Assembly (NCBI GenBank): GCA_015487495.1
Contig: WFPP01000074.1
Coordinates: 1 to 61,626 of the forward strand
DNA from: Thiomicrorhabdus sp.
Lineage (GTDB): Bacteria; Pseudomonadota; Gammaproteobacteria; Thiomicrospirales; Thiomicrospiraceae
Direction of reading: 5' to 3'
Length of the DNA stretch: 61,626 nucleotides
Position numbers and translations under genes: made by a program. The notes beneath the pieces are model-generated. The model had not been told where the DNA came from, ran no database searches, and saw only the letters and a list, made by a program, of their open reading frames with translations. Position 1 is the first letter of the stretch, and every line of letters begins with the position of its first letter. Positions 1 through 9,405 of the stretch are shown here, in pieces.

Positions 1-2
1 GA

Positions 3-749
3 TTGGTTGGTTACGGCATTCAACTCATGCTCTTTAAATTAAGTGACTCTTTTTTCTCCCCCCCCCTCTCTCAAATAATGCTAATCACACTCACCGCCAT
101 ACTAAGTTCAACGCTCATTGCACACAGAATGCTGCATGACAGTGTATTGGCTTTAATTCAAACAAACACACCTCAAAAAGCCTTAAAACATCTCGTAAGC
201 CGTGATACCGAACAGCTAAATCACAGCGATTGCTACAAGGCGGGCATTGAGTCCTATGCCGAAAACCTAAGCGATGGCGTCATTGCCCCACTGTTTTATC
301 TACTGCTATTTGGGCTACCGGGGATACTGCTCTACAAAGCCATTAATACACTGGACTCAATGGTCGGATACCGCACGGAACGCTATGAAAAATTTGGGAA
401 ATGTTCCGCCAAACTGGACGACATCGTAAACTGGATTCCTGCCCGATTCACCGCGATTCTCATTAGAATTGTCTATTTTAACGGGCGTTTTTGGGACTTT
501 CACGCCCAAGGAAAACAACACGACAGCCCCAATTCTGGCCACCCCATTACCGCCATGGCGCTCAATATCAATGTCCAGCTTGGTGGCGACACAAGTTACT
601 TTGGCAAGCTTAAACCCAAACCTAATTTCGGCAGAGTAAGCAGCCCAAAAATCATTAAAAAACAGCATATTAGACAGTGCTTACAACACCGTTTAAAAGT
701 GGATCTTGCCATTTACTGCCTGCTTATTTTCGCTATTTTTCTCTATTGA
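3..749 (+). CDS. cobD: Adenosylcobinamide-phosphate synthase CobD/CbiB, 3' part
   Basis: Integral membrane enzyme that attaches the aminopropanol arm to cobyric acid in cobalamin synthesis. The window enters the gene, so the N-terminus is missing: about 248 residues remain of a family that is usually about 310. Recognisable family segments are ESYAENLSDGVIAPLF, NTLDSMVGYRTERYEKFG, KLDDIVNWIPARFTA and, later, NSGHPITAMALNI with LGGDTSYFG. Hydrophobic stretches near residues 20-40, 90-115 and at the extreme C-terminus fit membrane spans. A run of nine C at 58-66 encodes part of SPPL. The TTG at position 3 is only the first in-frame codon, not the true start. Confidence 0.9.
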   Translation: MVGYGIQLMLFKLSDSFFSPPLSQIMLITLTAILSSTLIAHRMLHDSVLALIQTNTPQKALKHLVSRDTEQLNHSDCYKAGIESYAENLSDGVIAPLFYLLLFGLPGILLYKAINTLDSMVGYRTERYEKFGKCSAKLDDIVNWIPARFTAILIRIVYFNGRFWDFHAQGKQHDSPNSGHPITAMALNINVQLGGDTSYFGKLKPKPNFGRVSSPKIIKKQHIRQCLQHRLKVDLAIYCLLIFAIFLY

Positions 750-829
750 AAATAAATTAAATAATGATATAGTACGTAACTGCTAAGAAAATATTACAAA
801 TTATTCTAATCTTAATTGAGGTATCCTCC

Positions 830-1474
830 ATGAAAAAACTGTTAACGTTCTTCGCCGCTACACTCTTCGCCAGCTCGGCATTCTCGGCCACCAATCTTGC
901 CAATATTACAGGGTATGATTTAACAAACTCTTATCCCGATGGCACTTTTAACCTAAACCATACTTACACTGGTAGCATCACGAATGGTATCCCTGGTATA
1001 TTTCACTACACAGGTGGCACAGGAACATTAGCCGATGGACTCATCCAAAACCCAAATTCTGGCCACTTATTTTTAGGAAATGGTGCATCCATCACCATTT
1101 TTTTAGATGATGACTACTACATTGATGACGTTTCTTTTTTCAGTGCATTAGGCCAAAATAGTTCACTGGAATCCGCAACCATTAATGGCGAAGCCGTTAC
1201 CAGTACGCCCTTTGGCCAAATCGTTTTTAACAACCCTCAAGATGATTTATTTGATCTATCAGGGACAGCACTTGAAAACGTCGCCACCAACCAGATCACG
1301 CTATCCGATTTTGGTTTCGCACCTTTTACACCTAAAACATTTACCTTAAGTGAAATTCAAGTCACAGGCACACTGGTCTCAGCAGTGCCTGAACCTTCAA
1401 CCTATGCGTTAATGTTAGGTGGACTGGGCTTAATTGGCTTTATGGCAGCAAGACGTCGCCGTCACTTGGTTTAA
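830..1474 (+). CDS. PEP-CTERM sorting domain exported protein
   Basis: 214-residue exported protein. It starts with a clear signal peptide (MKKLLTFFAATLFASSAFSA) and ends in a textbook PEP-CTERM sorting signal: VPEPSTYALMLGG, a hydrophobic helix and the basic tail ARRRRHLV. Such signals are processed by exosortase EpsH/XrtA and the proteins are exported, usually in exopolysaccharide-producing bacteria. The middle is polar, rich in Asn, Thr, Gly and Asp, and looks like a beta-rich surface domain; I do not recognise a catalytic motif. The start is set by GAGG eight bases upstream. No exosortase or polysaccharide gene lies in the window, so the partner system must be elsewhere. Confidence 0.88.
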   Translation: MKKLLTFFAATLFASSAFSATNLANITGYDLTNSYPDGTFNLNHTYTGSITNGIPGIFHYTGGTGTLADGLIQNPNSGHLFLGNGASITIFLDDDYYIDDVSFFSALGQNSSLESATINGEAVTSTPFGQIVFNNPQDDLFDLSGTALENVATNQITLSDFGFAPFTPKTFTLSEIQVTGTLVSAVPEPSTYALMLGGLGLIGFMAARRRRHLV

Positions 1475-2034
1475 TCTTTGATTAATTAAGACAAAAGAAT
1501 CCATATTTAAAAGCCTTTACACGGCTCAGCAAATATACCGTTAATACGGCTTAAATAAAGTAGCTGAGTCATGTCAGGCTTCATACAACCTCCCCTTTGA
1601 TCGTAGCCGCCGAATGGCAACAAAAACGCATTATTTTGGACCAGGCCTATTTCAAATGTTGAAAACGGTGATTGTCATCATGGTACGTTTTTACCTGAAA
1701 AACATAACGAACTTAGTTACTCAAGATACTCTGCATCCATACAAAAAAATTCTGATGTAACAGGTGGTGTATTCCAATTGTGTTGCTTTAATTCTAGGCC
1801 ACACACTCTCACTTAGCAAAATAATTGGATACGCTGGAGCGCACAAGCAGTTCTGATAAAAATCTCCTCAGCTCTTCTCTCTCTTTTAAGTGACTTTTTA
1901 TGGCCTCTTTCAGAATCTGATTTTCGTGCATGACACGCTCAAACAACCATTATTTTTTTTGCACAGTTACCAGTACCTAAAAATCCGTGTAGATAGACAC
2001 ATTTAACCAGATACATTCTGTTAGAATCCCATGC
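1475..2034. other. 560-bp gap with decayed sequence
   Basis: No convincing gene. Near 1497 there is a sequence like the left end of repeat family B (AAAGCCTTTACAC). Broken reading frames are visible on the plus strand at about 1590-1660 and 1665-1815. On the minus strand there is a 40-codon, coiled-coil-like frame at 1809-1931 (MHENQILKEAIKSHLKEREE at its N-terminus) without a good ribosome site. The gap looks like the remains of one or two lost genes plus repeat debris. A translated search would be needed to name them. Confidence 0.4.
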
Positions 2035-3795
2035 ATGATAAAAATACCTAGAATAGTACAACGCCCAACAAATTCAGCCGTTTTTCAAGCTGCCAGAGAA
2101 CTGGGATTAACCGAATTACAAGCAACACTGGTCGCCAATCGCCTAGAGAGCATAACCAATTTAGAAAAAATTATTTTTCCTAAGTTAAAGCATATTCAGC
2201 ACCCAAACACATTAAAAAATTCAGAACAGGCAGCGCAGCTTATCGCTCAAGCGATTCAAAGTGAAGGCGTCATTGTATTAGCCACTGATTATGATACAGA
2301 TGGTGTTACCTCTGCTTGGGTTGCAAAAACTGCACTGGTAGACTTTTTTGGCATGCCCAGTGAGCGCGTGATTCATATAATAGGAGAACGCAAATCAGGG
2401 TACGGAATTACAGACGAAGTGGTTGATCGTATTTTGGAATTGCCTAAAACCATCTCGCTGGTCATTTCTGCTGACCAAGGTTCCAGTGATGAAGCCCGCA
2501 TTGCCCGTTTAAAAGGCGCTGGCATTCAAGTTTGTGTAACCGATCATCACCAACTGCCTTTAGAAGGGCCACCGCCTAGCGCAACCTGTACGGTTAACCC
2601 TCAGCAACCGGGGTGTCAGTACGATAAAACCGTTGCAGGCTGTTATGTTATCTTTATTGTTATGACACAAGTTCGCCAAGCTTTAATTAAAATGAAGTAT
2701 CTACCCAACACCACTCCATCCCTTAAAGCTCTGGCAATGAATGTGGCACTGGGAACCATCGCTGACTCCGTCAGCTTAAAAAGCCCCAATAACCGTGCCA
2801 TTGTGTTGGCAGGATTGCAATTTATTAATCAATTTCACAACCCAGCATGGCAAGCAATGCGATTATTAAATGACAATAATGGCCAGCCTTATGACGCTGA
2901 ATTTTTAGGATTTCAAGTCGCCACTCGCATCAATGCCGCCAGTCGTGTCAGTGATGTAACCACTGCATTCAACTTTTTAACCGCTCCAAGCCCTCAACAG
3001 GCACAACAATATTTAGAACAACTGGATGCAGACAATGTAAACCGTCGTGCTCAACAAGAAGCGATGTTGCAGCAAGCCAAAAACATGGCTGAACAAGCCT
3101 ATCATGCTCAAAAATACACCTTAACCGTTCGCATGCAGGGCAATGCAGGCATTCAAGGCATCATCGCTTCTCGCATTGGCGAGCAATACGGTGTGCCTAC
3201 CATTGCCATGACCGATTTAGAAGGTGATTTAATCGCGGGCAGTGGTCGAGCCATTATTCCAAGCCTTGATTTACGAGAAGCATTTCAATGGATGTCCGAT
3301 CAACATGAAGGGTTATTTATCTCAATGGGGGGGCATGCTGGAGCAGCTGGTTGTATGATTCCAAAACACCATTTTGAAATATTTGAATCTTTATTTGAAC
3401 AAGCCATTCAAAATCAATTAGGCGATGAACCCCCCAGCCCCATCATTGAAACCGATGGTTCGTTACAATCTCATCAATTGACACCACAACTCATTGAAGA
3501 GCTAAATTTATTAGAACCTTATGGAAGAGAGTGGCCTAAACCCTTGTTTTCTGGAGATTTTATAATCAGCGATGTGCGAGCAGTAGGCCACTCTAAAACG
3601 CACTTGTCATTTAAACTGATTACCGAAGGTCAACAAACCATTTCAGCCATCTACTTTAATGCCAAAGAGAGCGCTGAAAGCCCAATTCTTTTCAAAATAG
3701 GAGAAAAAATTCAATGCGTTTATCAACCCAGTTTAAACGTCTATTACGGCCGTACCACCTTACAACTTAGATTGGTTTCAGCCCTTCAAATATAG
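2035..3795 (+). CDS. recJ: Single-stranded-DNA exonuclease, RecJ family (DHH)
   Basis: RecJ is a Mn-dependent 5'-3' single-strand DNA exonuclease used in recombination and mismatch repair. The 586 residues carry the DHH phosphoesterase motifs in order: DYDTDGVTS (motif I, about residue 85), SADQGSSDEARI (motif II), VCVTDHHQLP (motif III), then the DHHA1 glycine-rich motif SMGGHAGAAG near residue 430 and a C-terminal OB-like region. The length fits the family. Motif I reads DYDTDG rather than DFDADG and motif II reads ADQG rather than the usual DNG or DCG, so this is a divergent RecJ. The neighbouring rpfE-like gene is also found beside recJ in betaproteobacteria. A seven-G run at 3327-3333 encodes Gly-Gly of GGHAG. 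Confidence 0.88.
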   Translation: MIKIPRIVQRPTNSAVFQAARELGLTELQATLVANRLESITNLEKIIFPKLKHIQHPNTLKNSEQAAQLIAQAIQSEGVIVLATDYDTDGVTSAWVAKTALVDFFGMPSERVIHIIGERKSGYGITDEVVDRILELPKTISLVISADQGSSDEARIARLKGAGIQVCVTDHHQLPLEGPPPSATCTVNPQQPGCQYDKTVAGCYVIFIVMTQVRQALIKMKYLPNTTPSLKALAMNVALGTIADSVSLKSPNNRAIVLAGLQFINQFHNPAWQAMRLLNDNNGQPYDAEFLGFQVATRINAASRVSDVTTAFNFLTAPSPQQAQQYLEQLDADNVNRRAQQEAMLQQAKNMAEQAYHAQKYTLTVRMQGNAGIQGIIASRIGEQYGVPTIAMTDLEGDLIAGSGRAIIPSLDLREAFQWMSDQHEGLFISMGGHAGAAGCMIPKHHFEIFESLFEQAIQNQLGDEPPSPIIETDGSLQSHQLTPQLIEELNLLEPYGREWPKPLFSGDFIISDVRAVGHSKTHLSFKLITEGQQTISAIYFNAKESAESPILFKIGEKIQCVYQPSLNVYYGRTTLQLRLVSALQI

Positions 3796-3884
3796 ACAAG
3801 GGGTTTCCTAAACCTAAACACCTAAAAGGGCCTTTGCAGGAAAGGATGCATAGATAAAAAGAGAAAATAGGCCTCTTTTTCTCT

Positions 3885-3891
3885 CCCCCCC
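3885..3891. repeat. Seven-C run between recJ and thrC
   Basis: Homopolymer run in the convergent gap after recJ, flanked by a T/C-rich stretch. It belongs to the set of G/C runs described in the findings. Just upstream, 3824-3880 resembles the left part of repeat family B (GGGCCTTTGCAGGAAAGGAT, then an ATAAAAAGAGAAAATAGGCC stretch). Confidence 0.6.
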
Positions 3892-3936
3892 TCTCATACA
3901 AAGATTTTCTAAAATGACTTGAGTTCAAAAAAAAGC

Positions 3937-5415
3937 TCAAGTATTTAAAAAATTCAAGATTTCTTTTTCAATGTCCTGTTTATCAATAACGATTTTTTGA
4001 GTGATCTCTTTTGAAAACAGTTCGGATATTTGCTTTGGAATGTGAATATTGGCTTTTTTCGCAATCATTTCCAATGCATCACGATCATGTTCTACCTCTT
4101 CACCTGTGAGTGCTTTAGCAATAACAGGTGAAAATTTTGTCCACTCAGCTGTGGAATATGCAATGGTTTTAATGGACTTGTCTTCTCGGCAAAAATCGTA
4201 GGTTTTAAAACAGGTGGCGGTATGAGGACACATCAAATACCCCACATCAAAAGCTTTTTTAATATACGCTAACCCTTCTTCATCGCTACAAAAATCCGCT
4301 GAAAAAATACTCTGTATTTGAATCAGCTCTTCTTCATTTAAGGAATAAAACTTTTCAGTATCCAATTGCAACATGAGTTCTCTCGTACGCTCAGCGCCAA
4401 ATAAATCGAACAGAATGCGCTCAATATTAGACGACTTTAAAATGTCCATTGCTGGCGAAGTGGTTGGAATGACTGAAATATTACGCAAGTCATAATGCCC
4501 TGTGCTAATAAATTTAGTTAACACATTATTGTTGTTGGAAGCAATATGAATTTGTTTAACAGGCAAGCCCATTTTATAAGCATAATAGCCACCTAAAGCA
4601 TTACCAAAGTTTCCACTTGGTACGTTTAAATAAACTTTTTCACCCATTTGAATAGCGCCAATACGCACCAACTCCAAATAGCTGTAAATATGGTAAATGG
4701 TTTGAAAAATAATACGCCCAAAATTAACCGAGTTGGCCGCAGACAAAGAAATATGATGTGCTTTCAAGGCCTCTTTAAATACGTCAGAAACCAGCAATGA
4801 CTTTAATGCGCTTTGTGCATCATCAAAATCGCCATGAATGCCAATAACCTTCAAGTTTCTGGCATCTTCTGTCACCATTTGTAAGCGCTGAACATCCGAG
4901 GTTCCACCATCAGGATATAAACACACCACTTGAACATTATCACGGTTTTTAAACGTCTCCAAAGCAGCTGGCCCCGTGTCACCACTGGTAGCAGCCAAAA
5001 TAAGGTATTTTTCATTACGTGCTTGCGCCACAGAAGAAAGCACCTTGCCAAAAGGCTGTAATGCCATATCTTTAAAAGCTCGGGTAGGACCATGATAAAG
5101 CTCACTGATGTATAAATCATCGTACACTTTAACCAGTGGAACGGGATTTTTAGGGTCATCAAATGCATCATACAAGCTTAACGCTTCGTCAATCACCGAT
5201 TCATCAATATCCACTTCAAATGCTTTTAATACGTCTTTGGCTAGTGTTTTATATCCTGAATGGGTGTGCGCCTTAAAAAAGGCCTCATCAAATAAAGGTA
5301 AACTCTCTGGCGAGTACACACCCCCAAAAGAGGACATTGGACTTAAAATCGCTTGTGAAAAAGTAATCGAGCTAGGTTTTTGACCGTCATTACCACGTGT
5401 TTCAATAAAATTCAT
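3937..5415 (-). CDS. thrC: Threonine synthase
   Basis: PLP enzyme that converts O-phosphohomoserine to threonine, the last step of threonine synthesis. It has 492 residues, in the range of the long proteobacterial/fungal type. Visible signatures are the N-terminal SITFSQAILSP...GGVYSPESLP segment, YHGPTRAFKDMALQPFG with the PLP lysine in AFKDMA, AATSGDTGPAALE, and LNVPSGNFGNALGGYYAYKMG. It lies downstream of hom on the same strand, separated by the rpfE-like gene, so both branch enzymes of the homoserine pathway are together. The stop codon lies inside a short inverted repeat (ACTTGAG / CTCAAGT, 3918-3941) with a weak terminator look. Confidence 0.96.
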   Translation of the reverse strand: MNFIETRGNDGQKPSSITFSQAILSPMSSFGGVYSPESLPLFDEAFFKAHTHSGYKTLAKDVLKAFEVDIDESVIDEALSLYDAFDDPKNPVPLVKVYDDLYISELYHGPTRAFKDMALQPFGKVLSSVAQARNEKYLILAATSGDTGPAALETFKNRDNVQVVCLYPDGGTSDVQRLQMVTEDARNLKVIGIHGDFDDAQSALKSLLVSDVFKEALKAHHISLSAANSVNFGRIIFQTIYHIYSYLELVRIGAIQMGEKVYLNVPSGNFGNALGGYYAYKMGLPVKQIHIASNNNNVLTKFISTGHYDLRNISVIPTTSPAMDILKSSNIERILFDLFGAERTRELMLQLDTEKFYSLNEEELIQIQSIFSADFCSDEEGLAYIKKAFDVGYLMCPHTATCFKTYDFCREDKSIKTIAYSTAEWTKFSPVIAKALTGEEVEHDRDALEMIAKKANIHIPKQISELFSKEITQKIVIDKQDIEKEILNFLNT

Positions 5416-5555
5416 GCCGTGCCTGTTTTTTTAAGATGAATTGGACTCTAAATTGTATGCAAATTATACAGAAATATTTCGTTATTTTACGTTCAATTAC
5501 TTGAAATCAAGTTTGTATTAACCATACTCACCCTGCTTTTCAAACTGGATTGAAA

Positions 5556-6617
5556 TCATTCACTTTTTAGCGTGGCTAAGGAACGTTTAAGACGCCAAAA
5601 ACGATTTAAACAACGTGGCGTAATATGGTATCTAAACTCTCCTCCCAGCTCCAATAGAAGCGAATCCATTTTTTTGGCTTTTAAGGCTTGCAATAAAGGC
5701 ATAAACCACTGCACTTCAAGTTGCGTTAACGTCTCTAGCCATTCTGGTTGTTGCATCTGCCCCAATGCTTTTACAATAGAGTCTAGTTGAATCAGATGAT
5801 GAGAAATTTTCTCCCCCCTCCTTTCAGAAACAAGAGACTTCAAGCTTGATTGCCACGCTTGATAATGAATGGGAGAAGCCAAACAAGCCGACTGTGTTAA
5901 CTTAGCCAATCCCTGTAAATACAACTCTTCTGACCATACCATTGCCGTTGGGCGTGCAACAATCGCCTCATCCGTTAATTGCCCCTCTCCCCAAATCCAA
6001 ATACTGTTAATTTCAGGGTGCCCCAATGCTCTACGTGCTTCATTTATAGGATGACTGAAAAAGAGCATTTGCGTTTCATTAATCAGTTTACGCCAATAAT
6101 TTGCCGCATTACCCGTTGGATAGCGGTGATCAACCGATTGATAAGCAACAGAATCCAGTGGGTGAGTATGAATATCTACAGGAAATGCTATTCTTAAGTA
6201 CCAATGTTGGGGAGAGGCGTATTCCAGAGTGACCTTATCTTGCTCAAAATGCTGATTAAATGCGGTTAATAATGCTCTGGATTCTTCTTCTGAAATTGCC
6301 AAATCATCACCAGGAATTAACACCAATGAATCACGATCAGCAATCATTTGCACTGGGTCAACCCGCAACCAAAAAACAGACGCATCATAATCTTCAATCT
6401 CCGCGGCAGCCATAATCGCTGCGTAAGCAGACGTTTTAGGCTGATGAAACAAATAGCCAAACTGTTGATAACGATTTTGCTTTTGAACCGCAAACCTGTC
6501 CGATTTTGCCAATAACGTTTGTAAGGCAGGCAACTTTAAAGAAGCAAGTGGTTCATTGGCCTCTTTTATTCTTAAAGGATTTAATAAATCAGGAACAGAC
6601 AGCGTAACCGCAGACAT
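5556..6617 (-). CDS. RpfE-type / COG4255-like protein (putative phosphoglycerate mutase relative)
   Basis: 353-residue cytoplasmic protein of the family annotated as RpfE-type regulatory protein or phosphoglycerate-mutase-like. Signatures are the N-terminal VPDLLNPLRI segment, the motif GHPEINSIWIWGEG near the middle and a C-terminal domain with WFMPLLQALKAK. Biochemical function is not established. In betaproteobacteria this gene adjoins recJ; here it lies between thrC and hom, one gene away from recJ. The start at 6617 is preferred because GGAGAA precedes it by five bases; an in-frame ATG at 6647 lacks such a site and lies inside the hom terminator. Spacing to thrC is about 140 bp. Confidence 0.75.
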   Translation of the reverse strand: MSAVTLSVPDLLNPLRIKEANEPLASLKLPALQTLLAKSDRFAVQKQNRYQQFGYLFHQPKTSAYAAIMAAAEIEDYDASVFWLRVDPVQMIADRDSLVLIPGDDLAISEEESRALLTAFNQHFEQDKVTLEYASPQHWYLRIAFPVDIHTHPLDSVAYQSVDHRYPTGNAANYWRKLINETQMLFFSHPINEARRALGHPEINSIWIWGEGQLTDEAIVARPTAMVWSEELYLQGLAKLTQSACLASPIHYQAWQSSLKSLVSERRGEKISHHLIQLDSIVKALGQMQQPEWLETLTQLEVQWFMPLLQALKAKKMDSLLLELGGEFRYHITPRCLNRFWRLKRSLATLKSE

Positions 6618-6631
6618 GGGAATTTCTCCAG

Positions 6632-6658
6632 AAAAAAAGCCGAGCAAGCTCGACTTTT
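6632..6658 (-). terminator. Rho-independent terminator after hom
   Basis: On the minus strand GTCGAGC, a two-base TT loop, GCTCGGC and then seven T: a 7-bp GC-rich stem with one G-T pair followed by a T-run. It follows hom (stop at 6703) and ends only a few bases before the ribosome site of the rpfE-like gene, so read-through or a very short leader would be needed to express that gene. Confidence 0.8.
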
Positions 6659-6702
6659 AATAAAATGACGTGCCTCAAAGGGCCATCAACAATAACACAA
6701 AA

Positions 6703-8016
6703 TCAGGCACCAAGAGATTCGATTCGAATACGCATGATATCGCCTTCAATATCATCCAATTCTGATAATGTTTCAATGGCTGTATTTAAAAGTGACTCTT
6801 TGACATGATTGGTAATAATAACCAAGGTTGCTGCATTGGCTTCTTGAGAGCAAGGTTCTTGGTGTAGGTGCTCAATACTAATATTAGAGTCAGCCAAAAT
6901 AGCAGTAATTTTTGCTAAAACACCGACATGATCTTTTGCAAAACAACGTAAATAATAACTGGTTTCAATTTCATCAATGGAAACCACTGGAGCAGATTGC
7001 AGTTGATCTAAAGCAAAACCAAGAGCGGGCACTTGAACATCAATCGGCTGCTCTTTCCAGCGAATGACCTCCACAATATCTGCTACAACCGAACTGGCTG
7101 TTGGCCCCGCACCCGCACCCGGGCCATAATACATGGTAGGACCAACATGATTACCAAACGCCATAACCGCATTCATTACACCACTTACATTAGCAATTAA
7201 AACCGACTTTGGCACCATCGTTGGATGAACACGCAATGAAAAACCGTTTTCAAGACGACTGGCGACACCCAAATGTTTAATTTCATAATCAAGCTGTTCT
7301 GCAAACCGAATATCATCTGCGGTAATTTGACTAATGCCTTCGGTATACACTTTATTGAATTGCAATTCAATGCCAAATGCAATGGAGGCCAAAATGGTTA
7401 ATTTATGTGCGGCATCAATGCCTTCCACATCAAAGGTAGGATCGGCTTCAGCATAACCAAGCTCCTGTGCCACTTTTAATACCGCAGCAAAGTCCGCTCC
7501 TGGCTTTTTCATCTCCGTTAAGATGTAGTTGCCCGTGCCATTAATAATTCCAGCAACCCATTCCACTTTATTTGCTGCAAGCCCTTCTCGCATCGCCTTA
7601 ATAACAGGAATGCCTCCTGCAACAGCTGCCTCGTAACTGATAATCACATTGTGTTTTTTGGCTAAAGCAAACAAGGCGTTACCATGTTCAGCGATTAAGG
7701 CCTTATTGGCTGTCACAATATGCTTTCCATTTTGAATGGCCGTCTCCAATAACGATTTTGCAAGCCCTGTTCCGCCCATTAATTCAACAACAATATCCAC
7801 ATCTGGGTGGTTTACCACCTCTGTGGCATTATCAGTTAATGGAATATTTTGTGTGTCCACAGAACGTGTACGTGTTAAATCACGCACAGCAATAATGGCA
7901 ACCTCAATGGATTGACCTAAACGTCGTTCAATTTCTGGCAGGGTATGCTGGATAATATTTAATGCCCCCCCCCCGACTGTTCCTAATCCTAATAAACCAA
8001 TTTTTACCGTCTTCAT
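6703..8016 (-). CDS. hom: Homoserine dehydrogenase
   Basis: NAD(P)H-dependent reduction of aspartate semialdehyde to homoserine, shared by threonine and methionine synthesis. The 437 residues show the nucleotide-binding start IGLLGLGTVGGG, the catalytic core with GGIPVIKAMREGLAAN, IINGTGNYILTEM and LGYAEADPTFDVEG, and a C-terminal ACT domain (DHVGVLAKITAILADSNISI) that usually mediates threonine feedback. It lacks an aspartokinase domain, as in pseudomonads. The Gly-Gly-Gly of the dinucleotide fold is encoded by ten consecutive G (7965-7974 on the plus strand as C), a slippage-prone site within an essential motif. The upstream alaC-hom order is common in gammaproteobacteria. Confidence 0.97.
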   Translation of the reverse strand: MKTVKIGLLGLGTVGGGALNIIQHTLPEIERRLGQSIEVAIIAVRDLTRTRSVDTQNIPLTDNATEVVNHPDVDIVVELMGGTGLAKSLLETAIQNGKHIVTANKALIAEHGNALFALAKKHNVIISYEAAVAGGIPVIKAMREGLAANKVEWVAGIINGTGNYILTEMKKPGADFAAVLKVAQELGYAEADPTFDVEGIDAAHKLTILASIAFGIELQFNKVYTEGISQITADDIRFAEQLDYEIKHLGVASRLENGFSLRVHPTMVPKSVLIANVSGVMNAVMAFGNHVGPTMYYGPGAGAGPTASSVVADIVEVIRWKEQPIDVQVPALGFALDQLQSAPVVSIDEIETSYYLRCFAKDHVGVLAKITAILADSNISIEHLHQEPCSQEANAATLVIITNHVKESLLNTAIETLSELDDIEGDIMRIRIESLGA

Positions 8017-8104
8017 TCAGTTGTTTCCTAACGTTAACCTTCTACTAAAATTGTAAATCCAGATTTCAAATGTAAATACACCTAAATTTCGCATAATTGA
8101 CCTC

Positions 8105-8122
8105 TAGGAGTCTGTCGGACTC
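8105..8122. repeat. Single end of repeat family C
   Basis: Sequence AGGAGTCTGTCGGACTC in the hom-alaC gap, just past the alaC stop. The same end occurs inverted after pyrG (26886-26901). Only one end is seen here. Confidence 0.55.
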
Positions 8123-8126
8123 AAAG

Positions 8127-9332
8127 CTAAACAATCACGTTACGTTTAATCAATCCATCTTTTCTAAACATATCACGAATGCCACGAATGGCCTGACGAG
8201 TCCGGTGTTCGTTCTCAATCAAACCAAAGCGCACATGATCGTCGCCATAATCTCCAAATCCAATACCAGGAGAGACCGCTACTTTTGCATCGGTTAACAA
8301 TTTTTTAGAAAATTCAATCGAACCCATCTCTAAATACTCTTTTGGTATGGGGGCCCAAACAAACATCGTAGCTTTTGGAGGCGTTACTTCCCAACCAATG
8401 GCATTTAACCCATTGCACAAAACATCTCGTCGCATTTTATACATATCACAAATTTCTTGCACACACTCTTGTGGCCCCTCTAAAGCAGCAATGGCCGCAA
8501 CTTGAATGGGAGTAAAAGTGCCGTAATCCAAATAAGATTTCATTCGTTTTAAAGCATTTACCAAAGTTGGATTTCCTACCATAAAGCCCACTCGCCACCC
8601 TGGCATATTGTAACTTTTAGACAAGGTATAAAATTCCACAGCAATATCCTTTGCCCCTTCAACTTCTAAAATGGAAGGCGCACGGTAGCCGTCAAATACA
8701 ATATCGGCATAGGCCAAATCATGAATAACCCAAATATTATGCTCTTTGGCAATGGCAATGACTTTTTCAAAAAAGTTCAAATCAACCGTCTGGGTGGTCG
8801 GATTACCCGGAAAATTGAGTACCAACATTTTAGGCTTGGGCCACGACTCTTTGATTGCCTTTTCAAGCTCTTCAAAAAAATCAACATCAGGGGTCATTTT
8901 TACGTGTCGAATGTCCGCGCCTGCAATCACAAATCCATACGGATGAATGGGGTATGCGGGGTTGGGAACCAAAATCGTATCCCCTTTATCAACGGTTGCC
9001 ATTGCCAAATGCGCCAACCCTTCTTTCGAACCAATGGTCACAACGGCTTCCGTATCAGAATCTAAATTGACATTAAATTTGGTTTGATACCAGTTGCAAA
9101 TTGCCTGACGCAATCTTGGAATGCCTTGTGATACGGAATAACGGTGCGTGCCTTCGCGTTGCACCACTTCAATTAATTTGTCTACGATATGCTTAGGTGT
9201 ATCTTGATCGGGATTTCCCATTCCAAAATCGATAATATCTTCACCTCTACGGCGTGCGTCTGCTTTCAGCTCGCCAACAATATTAAAGACATAAGGAGGA
9301 AGTCTTTTTATTCTTTGAAAATCGTCTGCCAC
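8127..9332 (-). CDS. alaC: Alanine/glutamate aminotransferase, AlaC family
   Basis: PLP-dependent class I/II aminotransferase of 401 residues that makes alanine from pyruvate and glutamate. Family features are the N-terminal [13 protein letters not shown]...DFGMGNPD, the [18 protein letters not shown] segment, NFPGNPTTQ and the PLP-lysine motif [19 protein letters not shown]. AlaC sits directly upstream of hom in many proteobacteria, and here the gap is about 110 bp in the same direction, consistent with a shared transcript. Older annotations call such proteins LL-diaminopimelate or aspartate aminotransferase; substrate preference cannot be read from sequence. Confidence 0.92.
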   Translation of the reverse strand: MADDFQRIKRLPPYVFNIVGELKADARRRGEDIIDFGMGNPDQDTPKHIVDKLIEVVQREGTHRYSVSQGIPRLRQAICNWYQTKFNVNLDSDTEAVVTIGSKEGLAHLAMATVDKGDTILVPNPAYPIHPYGFVIAGADIRHVKMTPDVDFFEELEKAIKESWPKPKMLVLNFPGNPTTQTVDLNFFEKVIAIAKEHNIWVIHDLAYADIVFDGYRAPSILEVEGAKDIAVEFYTLSKSYNMPGWRVGFMVGNPTLVNALKRMKSYLDYGTFTPIQVAAIAALEGPQECVQEICDMYKMRRDVLCNGLNAIGWEVTPPKATMFVWAPIPKEYLEMGSIEFSKKLLTDAKVAVSPGIGFGDYGDDHVRFGLIENEHRTRQAIRGIRDMFRKDGLIKRNVIV

Positions 9333-9405
9333 GATGGATTTGCCTTCATTAAAAAAGGGGTTAAAATAGTGTTTATCTACGCTACGTTTATTTTAAGTTT
9401 AAATA

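Noticed and set aside
1560-1830. Possible HupE/UreJ-like fragment (LILGHTLSLS) in the 1475-2034 gap
   Set aside because: Match is ten residues only and surrounded by stops; too short to name.
8721-9065. Plus-strand frames of 66 to 114 codons inside alaC
   Set aside because: Antisense shadows of a well-conserved gene; the protein sequences show no family features.
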